The notes beneath the pieces are model-generated. The model did no database searches and was not told the DNA's origin. It worked only from the letters and a program-made list of their open reading frames with translations. A program made the translations under genes and the position numbers. A stretch of 41,289 bases of DNA, taken from positions 243,769 to 285,057 of the forward strand of contig JAJDTM010000030.1 of the NCBI GenBank assembly GCA_022827185.1. Direction: 5' to 3'. Source of the DNA: Candidatus Poribacteria bacterium. GTDB lineage: Bacteria > Poribacteria > WGA-4E > WGA-3G. Positions 1 to 7,190 of the stretch are shown here, piece after piece (the first letter of the stretch is position 1; every line of letters starts with the position of its first letter).

Positions 1-237
1 GCGAAAGTCATGACTGTTGATGGGACAGATGTGACTGCGGCATATTTGAAGGGCGCGCATCACGCCTTAGAGGTTGCACAATCACACGGGGCAACGCAAG
101 TGATTCTTAAAGCGAGAAGTCCGTCCTGTGGGTGTGGCGACATCTACGACGGCACTTTCTCAGGGACGCTCACGTCCGGCGACGGCGTAACCACTGCCCT
201 CTTAAAACGCCACGGTATTACCGTCACTTCCTTGTAG
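1..237 (+). CDS. DUF523 family protein, 5'-truncated by the window
   Basis: The reading frame is open from the first base and ends at TAG 235-237, so only the last 78 or so residues of a gene starting outside the window are present. The motif KARSPSCGCGDIYDGTFSG followed by GDGVTTALLKRHGI is typical of the C-terminal half of DUF523 proteins, small proteins of about 150 residues with conserved cysteines whose biochemical role is not settled. The visible Cys pair is in SCGCG. An internal Met at 10 is a poor start because the family homology should extend upstream. A MITE-like element begins 31 bases after the stop codon. Family assignment is from motif recognition only. Confidence 0.8.
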   Translation, partial: AKVMTVDGTDVTAAYLKGAHHALEVAQSHGATQVILKARSPSCGCGDIYDGTFSGTLTSGDGVTTALLKRHGITVTSL

Positions 238-268
238 TTCCCGGGGATAGGTTTGGCTGTATCCTTAA

Positions 269-391
269 TGGGGCTTACGCAAATTTAGTAGGAAACGGAT
301 ATTTTTCACAGAAAAAGTAGATATTCAAACGTTTTTAACCTCCTAAATCCCCCTTATCAGGGAGACTTTAAGAGGAAATGCGTCAGTCCTA
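269..391. mobile_element. MITE-A copy 1, target duplication CTTAA
   Basis: The left end TGGGGCTTACGC and right end GCGTCAGTCCTA are degenerate copies of the family ends. CTTAA lies directly outside both ends (264-268 and 392-396). The interior holds the CCCCCTTATCAGGGAG hairpin module near 349-364. The right-hand duplication contains the stop codon of trpC (393-395 on the minus strand). Non-autonomous: no coding sequence inside. Confidence 0.8.
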
Positions 392-392
392 C

Positions 393-1202
393 TTAAGAGA
401 TTAAACGCCGAACTTGCTCTCCGATGTCAGGACTCCGCATCAACGACTCACCGACAAGCATCGCATGGATGCCGGCTTCTTGCAGCTTCATCACGTCTTC
501 ACGCGAATAGATACCGCTTTCACTCACTACAATCCTATCCGTCGGGATCGTTTCACGTAACTCGAATGTCGTCGCAATATCCGTGTGAAATGTACGCAAA
601 TCACGGTTGTTGATACCGATAATTTGTGCATCCACATCCAAGGCGATCGCCAATTCCTCACGTGTATGTACCTCCACCAGACACGCCAACGATAACGACG
701 CTGCGACATCCATGAACGTCCGTAACTGCCTTGCTGTCAATGCAGCCACAATCAGTAAGACTGCATCCGCTCCCGCGACCCGCGCCTGATAGATATGATA
801 TGGATCTATCGTGAAATCTTTTCTGAGCAACGGCGCGTCAACAGCAGCACGGATTGCACGCAGATAGTCGAGTTCACCCGCGAAAAAATGTCTATCAGTG
901 AGAACGGAAATAGCAGCCGCACCGTTCTCGACGTAGGTTTCCGCAATCGCTACCGGATGGAAATCTTCTCGGATAATACCTTTACTGGGCGACTTTTTCT
1001 TCACTTCTGCGATAAGTTTGACAGTCCTGTTCCCCGTAATAGCATCCCGGCTTTTGACAGCAAGTTTTGGCTTGCAAGCTGCGCCAAAATCCCGCGTTGG
1101 CGGAAGATTTCCAATCTCCGTTTCCAACTTCGCAAGTGGCACCGCTGCTCGTTCAGCTGCTAACTCTTTCTGTTTATGTGCTATGATTGTGTCTAATATC
1201 AA
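393..1202 (-). CDS. trpC: Indole-3-glycerol phosphate synthase
   Basis: Catalyses ring closure of CdRP to indole-3-glycerol phosphate, the fourth step of tryptophan synthesis, in the cytosol. At 269 residues it has the usual family length and a complete TIM barrel. Visible active-site motifs in order: AEVKKKSPSKG (about 65-75), RKDF (about 127), LVEVH (about 175), GINNRDL (about 197), VSESGI (about 226) and LVGESLM (about 250). The start is a TTG at 1202, giving the canonical opening MILDTIIAHK; an AGGG-type ribosome site lies about 8 bases upstream. It follows trpD on the same strand, but a MITE-A copy occupies the 130-base gap. Its TAA stop lies inside the target duplication of another MITE-A copy. 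Confidence 0.95.
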   Translation of the reverse strand: MILDTIIAHKQKELAAERAAVPLAKLETEIGNLPPTRDFGAACKPKLAVKSRDAITGNRTVKLIAEVKKKSPSKGIIREDFHPVAIAETYVENGAAAISVLTDRHFFAGELDYLRAIRAAVDAPLLRKDFTIDPYHIYQARVAGADAVLLIVAALTARQLRTFMDVAASLSLACLVEVHTREELAIALDVDAQIIGINNRDLRTFHTDIATTFELRETIPTDRIVVSESGIYSREDVMKLQEAGIHAMLVGESLMRSPDIGEQVRRLIS

Positions 1203-1222
1203 TTCGTTTATCCCTTGCCCTT

Positions 1223-1321
1223 CAGGACTTACGCTTTAGCACGCGATGGTAGATTTTTTACTTTTAAACCCCCTAAATCCCCCTTATCAGGGGGACTTTA
1301 AGAGGAAATGCATAAGTCCTA
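1223..1321. mobile_element. MITE-A copy 2, target duplication CCCTT
   Basis: Left end CAGGACTTACGC at 1223, right end GCATAAGTCCTA ending at 1321. The 5-base sequence CCCTT is found immediately outside both ends (1218-1222 and 1322-1326). The interior carries the CCCCCT/AGGGGG stem (about 1279-1294). It separates trpD from trpC and ends 11 bases from the trpD stop codon. Confidence 0.9.
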
Positions 1322-1332
1322 CCCTTAATAGA

Positions 1333-2343
1333 CTACGCATTCGACATTGACTTTAGTCCTTCTAACTTTGTGAGTGCCGCGCCCGAGTCAATGGATTGGT
1401 TTGCGAATTCAATCCCAGCCTCAAGCCTGTCTGCTTTCCCACCCGTAACGATCGCTGCCCCTGCATTCAACACGACAATATCGCGTTTAGGTCCCTTTTC
1501 ACCCTTCAGAATATTGATTGTAATCTCAGCATTCTCTTCGGGGCTACCTCCCAAGAGTGCGTCGGATTCCGCTTTGGCGATCCCAAGCGTCGTCGCATCA
1601 AGTGTATAGGTACTCACAGCACCGTTTCGCAGCTCCGAGACGCGCGTAGTTGTCGTCGTTGTGATTTCGTCTAAACCGTCATCGCCGTGTACAACAAAGG
1701 CGTGTTTGCATCCGAGGTTGTTCAACACATTGGCATGTGTTTCAGTGAGTTCCGGCGCGTAAACGCCAAGTACCTGTGCCTGTGCGCCAGCCGGATTCGT
1801 CAACGGCCCCAAGGCATTAAAAATGGTTCGGATACCAATCTCCCGTCGTGGTCCGATAGCATACTTCATTGCACCGTGCAGTGCCGGGGCAAATAGAAAA
1901 CCGATACCGACCTCATCAATGCACTGTCCAACATGTTCAGGACCAATCTCGATATTCACACCCAATGCCATCAGTACATTCGCACTACCACTCTGTCGTG
2001 TTACGCCTCGGTTTCCGTGCTTTGCGACCGGTACACCTGCCCCTGCGACGACGAAAGCGGAAGTCGTTGAGATATTAAAAAGACTCAGCCCTGTGCCACC
2101 TGTGCTACACGTGTCAACAACCAATGGGTGCTTCGTGGGAACAGGTGTGGCTTTGTCCCGCATGACGCGCGCTGCCCCCGTAATTTCTTCTATCGTCTCA
2201 CCTTTAAGCCGCAGCGCAGTCAGAAAACAGGCGATCTGTGCATCCGTCGTCTCACCTGTCATGATCTCGTTCATGGTGTCAATCATCTCTGTTTCGGTTA
2301 GGGCGTTTCCCGCCATAACTTTCTGAATTGCTTCACGAATCAC
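1333..2343 (-). CDS. trpD: Anthranilate phosphoribosyltransferase
   Basis: Transfers phosphoribose from PRPP to anthranilate, the second committed step of tryptophan synthesis. Family motifs are in order: DTCSTGGTG (PRPP-binding glycine loop, canonical GTGGDG), LFNISTTSAFVVAGAGV, KHGNRGVTRQSGSANVL, FAPALHGAMK, ALGPLTNPA and DGLDEITTT. I chose the GTG start at 2343 (336 residues): GGGAGG lies 8 bases upstream, and the length then matches the family. The frame stays open to 2436, but that extension has no family homology. Downstream is trpC after a MITE-A insertion. No other trp gene is present nearby, so this is a split or partial trp operon. Confidence 0.94.
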   Translation of the reverse strand: MIREAIQKVMAGNALTETEMIDTMNEIMTGETTDAQIACFLTALRLKGETIEEITGAARVMRDKATPVPTKHPLVVDTCSTGGTGLSLFNISTTSAFVVAGAGVPVAKHGNRGVTRQSGSANVLMALGVNIEIGPEHVGQCIDEVGIGFLFAPALHGAMKYAIGPRREIGIRTIFNALGPLTNPAGAQAQVLGVYAPELTETHANVLNNLGCKHAFVVHGDDGLDEITTTTTTRVSELRNGAVSTYTLDATTLGIAKAESDALLGGSPEENAEITINILKGEKGPKRDIVVLNAGAAIVTGGKADRLEAGIEFANQSIDSGAALTKLEGLKSMSNA

Positions 2344-2494
2344 GCAGCATTCCTCCCAAAAAATATGATGTTTACAATTATAGCAAATGCTCACAGATAT
2401 TTCAAGAACGACAGCTGAATCCAACCCCAGAGGCATTCAATTAGCGTCTTTTACAAGTTTAAAGTTGACCTATAGTGCCAAATTTTATATAATT

Positions 2495-2834
2495 TGGAAC
2501 TTACGCAGCCCTACTGCTGGCAGTGTTTGAAACCCCGCCTGCAGTGCGTAATACGTCCGTTATCATGGAAAAATGCGTAAGTCCTGACAAAATCTTTGTA
2601 AACATAAAGTCCCATTTTCTCGTTTCTATTCAAGATTCCGCATTACGGAAAACGTACGGTGTTGATAAAACGCGAGTTTTACTCAAGTATCTATGGGTAT
2701 ATGGTGTTGGGTTTCACTTGCGTTCAATAGTTTTAACCCCCTATAGAAGAAATACGCAGAAATACCCAAGCAAATACCCCCAGCAAAAACACCCCCTTAT
2801 CAGGGGGACTTTAAGAGGGTATGCGTAAGTCCTA
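2495..2834. mobile_element. Composite MITE-A element, target duplication TAATT
   Basis: Outer left end TGGAACTTACGC at 2495 and outer right end GCGTAAGTCCTA at 2834 are flanked by TAATT on both sides (2490-2494 and 2835-2839). Inside, an inverted family end ATGCGTAAGTCCTG sits at about 2573-2586, next to a hairpin module with CCCCGCCTGCAGTGCG. The right part carries the AAATACCCAAGCAAA module and the CCCCCTTATCAGGGGG stem. It reads as one MITE-A copy with a second, inverted copy inside or abutting. I see no gene from 2344 to 3093; the stretch 2840-3081 shows nothing further. Confidence 0.7.
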
Positions 2835-3093
2835 TAATTTAATCATTACAATTCAGTTTGTCCTTGAGTTTTACATTGAACTCAACTTATACCATTTCTA
2901 AATAATGATGTGCCATTAGCGGTTTTGATGGAATGTGTGGCGATGCAGAACAACCTAACAGGTTTGCGGCGTACTCGCCCAGATGCGATGTGCATCATTC
3001 TACATAAAGAGAGATTTATTAACAGAAATGGCATTACAACTGGACTCATAAATCACGAACCAGACTTCAAGTACCACTGTCGTGGAGCAAACG

Positions 3094-3711
3094 TTGAAAA
3101 ATCGGTCAGGATTTCTCCAAGTTCTATTGTGTAGCATCATGATCATCGGTTTCGTTGGATGTGATTCGCCTAACACTAAGAAACAACCTTACGAAACGCT
3201 TGTTTTTAAGGTCGATGAGAACCGACTTGAACCTATGGTAACAGATACAACGCTCAGAATAAAAATGGGGGCACCGAAAAATTGGAAAAAGATTGACGAT
3301 TCAATGCTAGCGCAAGTCACCAACAAACTGGATTCACAACTCATGCAGGGACTCCAGATAGTGCCACGCTGGATTTTCTTGAACGAAGGTTCGCAGGCGA
3401 TATGTGTTGTGTCAAAGTTAAATGGTGTGGAGATCGCGCCAGACAAAACTTTATTGGAAACTCTTACAACTGCTTACCGAAACCAATTTCCAAATGCAAC
3501 GGTTCAGCAGACAATCTTTATGAAAGATGCATTTCGCATCCATCAATTAATGGTTATCGCTGCCGATTTCGTACTCATCAAACTCATCTGCGACGCCCCA
3601 GAAACCCTCGTTTTCGAGGTTGACTATCGCGTTCCGAGAGATGTTTACCAAACGGAGCTGCGAGCCATTGAATCATCAATTGGTTCTATTACAGGACTTA
3701 CGCAATTTTGA
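3094..3711 (+). CDS. Putative lipoprotein of unknown function
   Basis: I do not recognise the family. The N-terminus has a basic residue pair, a hydrophobic stretch and a lipobox ending FVGC (Cys about residue 23), so an envelope lipoprotein of about 205 residues is likely. I prefer the TTG at 3094 because GGAG lies 6 bases upstream; the GTG at 3082 has no ribosome site. The mature part is mixed alpha/beta without repeats; it includes GAPKNWKKI and a PRWIFL segment. The 3' end is altered: the last codons (GLTQF and TGA) come from the left end of a MITE-A insertion. Removing the element and one target copy gives a frame running GSINLIHK to TAG, so the native C-terminus was probably different. 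Confidence 0.75.
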   Translation: MKNRSGFLQVLLCSIMIIGFVGCDSPNTKKQPYETLVFKVDENRLEPMVTDTTLRIKMGAPKNWKKIDDSMLAQVTNKLDSQLMQGLQIVPRWIFLNEGSQAICVVSKLNGVEIAPDKTLLETLTTAYRNQFPNATVQQTIFMKDAFRIHQLMVIAADFVLIKLICDAPETLVFEVDYRVPRDVYQTELRAIESSIGSITGLTQF

Positions 3712-3813
3712 CTTTAGCCCATTATGTTAGATGAGATTTTTCGGAAAACACAGCGTTCTGGGAACACAAACTGGGAAGTTTGTGGTACAAAAGAGCAGCA
3801 TGCGTAAGTCCTA
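3692..3813. mobile_element. MITE-A copy 3, target duplication TATTA
   Basis: Left end CAGGACTTACGC at 3692, right end GCGTAAGTCCTA ending at 3813. TATTA stands directly outside both (3687-3691 and 3814-3818). The interior holds a hairpin with arms CACAAACT and AGTTTGTG around 3766-3785, different from the stems in other copies. The left end supplies the stop codon of the upstream lipoprotein gene. Confidence 0.9.
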
Positions 3814-3877
3814 TATTAATCTAATCCACAAATAGCGATAGACGCGCCGTGGAAGCGCGCACCGCAAGGAGAAATTC

Positions 3878-4171
3878 ATGTTTAGAAGACTTTCGGCTGC
3901 CTTCCTGATTGTAGGAATGTTGTTCGTCATCGGCTGTTCAGCACACGTCCATCAAGTCGGGAAAGGCGCACAAGGTTATGATACCACAGAGGCACGCCAA
4001 TGGTATATCACATGGGGACTCGTACCGATCAACGACGTTGACACAAACGCCATGGCAGGCGGAGCAACCGATTATGAGATTACAACTTTATATACCCCAA
4101 TTGACTTCATCATCGGTGTGGTTGCTGGTTCCATTACTATCTCGTCTCGAACAGTGACCGTTCGGAAATAA
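3878..4171 (+). CDS. Small Bor-like lipoprotein
   Basis: A 97-residue protein with a signal sequence and lipobox ending FVIGC (Cys20). The mature part, with RQWYITWGLVPIND, a GGA-DYEITT segment and a C-terminal DFIIGVVAGSITISSRTVTV stretch, resembles the layout of Bor/Iss-type small outer-membrane lipoproteins (known from lambda bor and relatives). AAGGAG lies 7 bases before the ATG. It stands alone on the plus strand between a MITE-A copy and a terminator-like hairpin. The Bor relationship is by overall pattern and not certain; the lipoprotein call is firm. Confidence 0.7.
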   Translation: MFRRLSAAFLIVGMLFVIGCSAHVHQVGKGAQGYDTTEARQWYITWGLVPINDVDTNAMAGGATDYEITTLYTPIDFIIGVVAGSITISSRTVTVRK

Positions 4172-4196
4172 CCGATAGTAGATTCCAAAAATCTTT

Positions 4197-4240
4197 GGGC
4201 AAAGCAGATGTCTTTTCACTTTTTGACACCGGCTTTGCCC
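4197..4240. terminator. Terminator-like hairpin between convergent genes
   Basis: Arms GGGCAAAGC (4197-4205) and GCTTTGCCC (4232-4240) pair over 9 bases, with a further TGTC/GACA pairing inside and a T-rich loop. TTTGCTTT follows on the plus side. It lies between the converging small lipoprotein gene and the zinc dehydrogenase gene and could end transcription of the plus-strand gene. Confidence 0.6.
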
Positions 4241-4280
4241 TTTGCTTTAGATAACAGTTAACCGCCTCGATCATTGCGAT

Positions 4281-5354
4281 TTACGGCACTAACTGCACCT
4301 TAATTGAATCTGTTCCTTTCTGAACCATCTCAAACCCTGTCAGATAGTCTTCCAACGGCAATTGATGGGTTACGATATGCTCAACCTCGATTAAACCGCG
4401 GTGGATATAGTCAATCGCCAATGGATACGCATAGGGCCCCAAATGCGAGCCGTGGATATTCAACTCTTTCGTATCACCGATAATCGTCCAGTCCACAGTC
4501 ACCGGCTCTCGCATCACGCTGAATTCGACAAACGTGCCTGCCTTCCGAATCATGTGCAGTCCCTGTTCAACCGCTTTCGGATGTCCCGTCGCCTCAATAT
4601 AGACATCACACCCGTAACCCTCCGTCAAATCTAACACCTCTTGCACAGCATCCGTTTCCGACGGATTGATTCCGATATCTGCGCCCAACTTCTTAGCAAC
4701 CTCTAACCGTTTCGGCATCAGATCAATAGCGATAAGTACACCCGGGTTTTTCAACTTCGCTGCGCCGATCATACCGAGCCCAAGTGTGCCTGCCCCTGCC
4801 ACCACGACAACATCACCGAACTCAATATCACCGCGCTGCACGGCATGAATGGAACAAGCAAGCGGTTCAATCACCGCTGCATTCGCTATCGGCATGTCAG
4901 AAGGCACCTTGTAGACGAGCGAACGCGCTGGAAACTTCATATAGTCCGCCATACCACCATTGACAACCGGTTGAAACCCGTAGATGTTATGAACTTGGCA
5001 GAGCCAATACTTCCCAGTTCGGCAGTATCGACACTCCCAACACGGAACGATCTGCTCCGCGATTGCGCGATCCCCGATTTCGAGTTTATATTTCTCGCCT
5101 GCCCCTGGACCAAGTTCCACGACTTCACCGATGAATTCGTGACCAGCGATAACGGGTGCCTCTACATATGGCTGACGGTGTTCGTCGCCCCAGAAAAGCG
5201 GCGCGCCCGTGTAGCATTTGATGTCGCTCGCGCAAACGCCGCAGGCATCCACTTTAATAACAACTTCACCGGGCCCCGCTTCTGGCATCGGGACCTCTTC
5301 AAGGCGATAATCGAAAGGTTCGCGACACATAATCGCGCGCATCGTTTCTGACAT
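4281..5354 (-). CDS. Zinc-dependent medium-chain dehydrogenase, erythritol/threitol dehydrogenase-like
   Basis: A 357-residue medium-chain dehydrogenase/reductase that should oxidise a polyol or sugar alcohol with NAD(P). Visible sites: catalytic-zinc ligands Cys41 (GVCASD) and His72-Glu73 (GHEF), four structural-zinc cysteines 105, 108, 111 and 119 in PCWECRYCRTGKYWLCQ, and the dinucleotide loop GAGTLGLGMIGAAK. The insert CYTGAPLFWGDEHRQPYVEAP is like that of erythritol/L-threitol dehydrogenases; the substrate is inferred from that alone. I start at the ATG at 5354; a GTG at 5375 is possible but has no ribosome site. Its 5' side faces an inverted repeat that separates it from the RNA methyltransferase gene. 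Confidence 0.85.
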   Translation of the reverse strand: MSETMRAIMCREPFDYRLEEVPMPEAGPGEVVIKVDACGVCASDIKCYTGAPLFWGDEHRQPYVEAPVIAGHEFIGEVVELGPGAGEKYKLEIGDRAIAEQIVPCWECRYCRTGKYWLCQVHNIYGFQPVVNGGMADYMKFPARSLVYKVPSDMPIANAAVIEPLACSIHAVQRGDIEFGDVVVVAGAGTLGLGMIGAAKLKNPGVLIAIDLMPKRLEVAKKLGADIGINPSETDAVQEVLDLTEGYGCDVYIEATGHPKAVEQGLHMIRKAGTFVEFSVMREPVTVDWTIIGDTKELNIHGSHLGPYAYPLAIDYIHRGLIEVEHIVTHQLPLEDYLTGFEMVQKGTDSIKVQLVP

Positions 5355-5416
5355 TTTTTTAATTATGGACCTCACTACGATTGACGCAACAAACCAATCA
5401 TCGTTTTCTGATTAAA

Positions 5417-5553
5417 ATAGTTGTCAGTCGTCAGTCGTCAGTTATCGGTTAAGAGGCACTTTTAAAAATCTATCCCAATTTGGAGTACCCCAAGAAGTGG
5501 TGAATTGTTAAGACCTTTTAACTGAAAACTGAAAACCGATAACTGATAACTAT
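5417..5553. repeat. Long inverted repeat (family C)
   Basis: ATAGTTGTCAGT at the left pairs with ACTGATAACTAT at the right (5542-5553), and GTTATCGGTT pairs with AACCGATAAC inside. Short GTCAGTC units are tandemly repeated in the left arm and ACTGAAA units in the right arm. The right end touches the TAA stop of the RNA methyltransferase gene (5553-5555). A relative lies at 30826-30928. It could be another MITE type; I see no clear target duplication. Confidence 0.6.
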
Positions 5554-6065
5554 TAAAAGTGGTGTAAGATGTGGTAGGCGGCGATACCAAGCGAGACATG
5601 GACATTCAGGGATGCTCCTGCCCCATACATCGGAAGGAAAATCACCCTATCGCAGGCAGCAAGTGTTCGTTTCGTCACGCCGTGATCCTCATGCCCTACG
5701 ATGAGACAAATTTTATCAGGATAGTTCACTGCATCGTAACGGACTGACTGCGCGGTGATCTCCAGCGCACAACTTGTGTAACCGTCCGCTTTGAGCGATA
5801 CGATTGCGTCAGCTGCCTGCTCTACATATCGCCATTTTACCCGTCGGTGCTTCCCCCGTGCGACTTTTCGGACAAGTGGGTGTGGCGGTTGCGCACTGAT
5901 ACCCGTTAGGATGAGTTCTTTTACACGGCACGCATCCGCTATCCGAAATGCTGAACCGACATTGACGGGATCCTGCACATCCTGTAGGATAAAAATTAGT
6001 TCTTTTTCCGGCGATGCCGTCTGTTTCAGAAAATCTTTGAGCGGTTTGCCGCGTAGTTGCTTCAT
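5553..6065 (-). CDS. SpoU/TrmH-family RNA 2'-O-methyltransferase
   Basis: A 170-residue SPOUT methyltransferase that should methylate a ribose 2'-OH in tRNA or rRNA with SAM. The three SpoU motifs are complete: NVGSAFRIADA (about 35-45, with the conserved Asn and Arg), LIVGHEDHGV (about 126) and IFLPMYGAGASLNVHVSLGI (about 148-167, the knotted SAM site). It lacks the N-terminal substrate-binding extension of TrmB-like or RlmB-like members, so the RNA target is not predictable. It starts 7 bases after the stop of the aldo/keto reductase gene, so the two are probably cotranscribed. Confidence 0.9.
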   Translation of the reverse strand: MKQLRGKPLKDFLKQTASPEKELIFILQDVQDPVNVGSAFRIADACRVKELILTGISAQPPHPLVRKVARGKHRRVKWRYVEQAADAIVSLKADGYTSCALEITAQSVRYDAVNYPDKICLIVGHEDHGVTKRTLAACDRVIFLPMYGAGASLNVHVSLGIAAYHILHHF

Positions 6066-6072
6066 CCGAAGT

Positions 6073-6849
6073 TTAAGCCGCTTTGCGTTGTATCAAACGC
6101 CGTCTTGCACTGGCGCGTGCAAGCCCGACATCTAATGTGATATGGCGATATTCCGTCATACCGAGATTGATCGCATGTGCTGTTTCGAGGTTGAACCCCC
6201 ACTCGATCCATTCCGGTATATCTGCTTCAGGGACATCACCTGCGACAACGACTTTCATGATACTGATCCCCTTACCGATGTCATAGGCGCGTTGGATGTA
6301 CGCAAGATGCTTGTCAAGGGTCCCCCCTTCTAACATCCTACCCTCTTTGTTCGCTGTCGCCAGGATAACCTCAAGTTCTGGATGATCAATTACCGCATCC
6401 ATGACAGTGCCTGTGTGAATGTGCGTGGAGCAACCGATGACTCGGATTTTGCCAGCGGTTTTTGCTTCTCGGAATGCGTCTAATGCCCCCTCACGTGATA
6501 CCAAATCTTCAGGGGTGGAAATGCCATGCAAGAGCAAAACATCCAAGTAATCCGTTTGCAGTTCCTGAAGCGAACGCGTGATGCTTGCCTTGGCACCCTC
6601 GTAATCTTTCGCGCCGGTCTTCGTCTGAATGACGACTTCATCTCTGCGAATCTGTCGAACTGCGTCTCCGAGATGCGGTTGCGTCCCGTACCCTTCGGCG
6701 GTATCCCAGAAGGTAACGCCTTCGTCGAGTGCTTTCAACATCAGTGTGCTACCCGCTTCGATGGTATTGCAGGTGTTCTTAATCCGTCCCGCGCCGAAGC
6801 AGAGCCGTGAGATCTCTAAACCCGTTTTTCCGTATGCTAAATATTCCAT
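6073..6849 (-). CDS. Aldo/keto reductase
   Basis: A 258-residue NAD(P)H-dependent oxidoreductase with an AKR TIM barrel. The catalytic tetrad is visible: Asp49 and Tyr54 (WDTAEGYG), Lys77 (QTKTGA) and His108 (LLLHGI). The N-terminus MEYLAYGKTGLEISRLCFG is typical of the family. I chose the ATG at 6849 because GGAGG lies 5 bases upstream; an upstream in-frame codon at 6867 would overlap that site. It is shorter than many AKRs (about 300-330), with a reduced C-terminal cofactor region; the usual late S/G-N-R motif is not obvious. It leads an apparent two-gene unit with the RNA methyltransferase. Substrate unknown. Confidence 0.85.
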   Translation of the reverse strand: MEYLAYGKTGLEISRLCFGAGRIKNTCNTIEAGSTLMLKALDEGVTFWDTAEGYGTQPHLGDAVRQIRRDEVVIQTKTGAKDYEGAKASITRSLQELQTDYLDVLLLHGISTPEDLVSREGALDAFREAKTAGKIRVIGCSTHIHTGTVMDAVIDHPELEVILATANKEGRMLEGGTLDKHLAYIQRAYDIGKGISIMKVVVAGDVPEADIPEWIEWGFNLETAHAINLGMTEYRHITLDVGLARASARRRLIQRKAA

Positions 6850-7061
6850 TGTGTCCTCCACATCCAATTGTTGGTTTTGTCAGTAGATGCTTGTGTGACG
6901 GTGATTTCGTAAACTGGTTCAGATATGCTTTAATATACTTTAACCGAATTTCGCCCAAAAATGCAACTCTTTTTTCCCAGATGCCTTTTTTCTTGGTAAT
7001 AAACCGTTTTTCAAGTATTATAGAAGATAAGTTCGGAACTCATTGAGCAATCTTTATTTAT

Positions 7062-7171
7062 CAGGACTTACGCATTTTTCCATGATAACGGACATCGGAC
7101 GCACAGGCGGGATTTCAAATCCTGCAGAAATACCCAAGCAAAACCCTGCAAGGGGGTCTGCGTAAGTCCTA
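7062..7171. mobile_element. MITE-A copy 4, partial target duplication TTAT
   Basis: Left end CAGGACTTACGC at 7062, right end GCGTAAGTCCTA at 7171. TTAT lies outside both ends (7058-7061 and 7172-7175); the fifth base does not match. The core resembles copy 5 (CATTTTTC, ATAACGGAC, then a GCGGGATTTCAAATC hairpin) followed by the AAATACCCAAGCAAA module. It fills the upstream region of the NagA-like gene, whose ATG is 20 bases away. The rest of the 341-base gap 6850-7190 shows nothing I can name. Confidence 0.8.
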
Positions 7172-7190
7172 TTATAACTCGTAGCGAAAT

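Noticed and set aside
2344..2436. N-terminal extension of trpD
   Set aside because: The GTG at 2343 has a GGGAGG site and gives the normal family length; the extension has no homology and no ribosome site.
2910..3134. Plus-strand open frame of 74 codons
   Set aside because: It overlaps the lipoprotein gene in another frame and shows no ribosome site, signal sequence or family motif.
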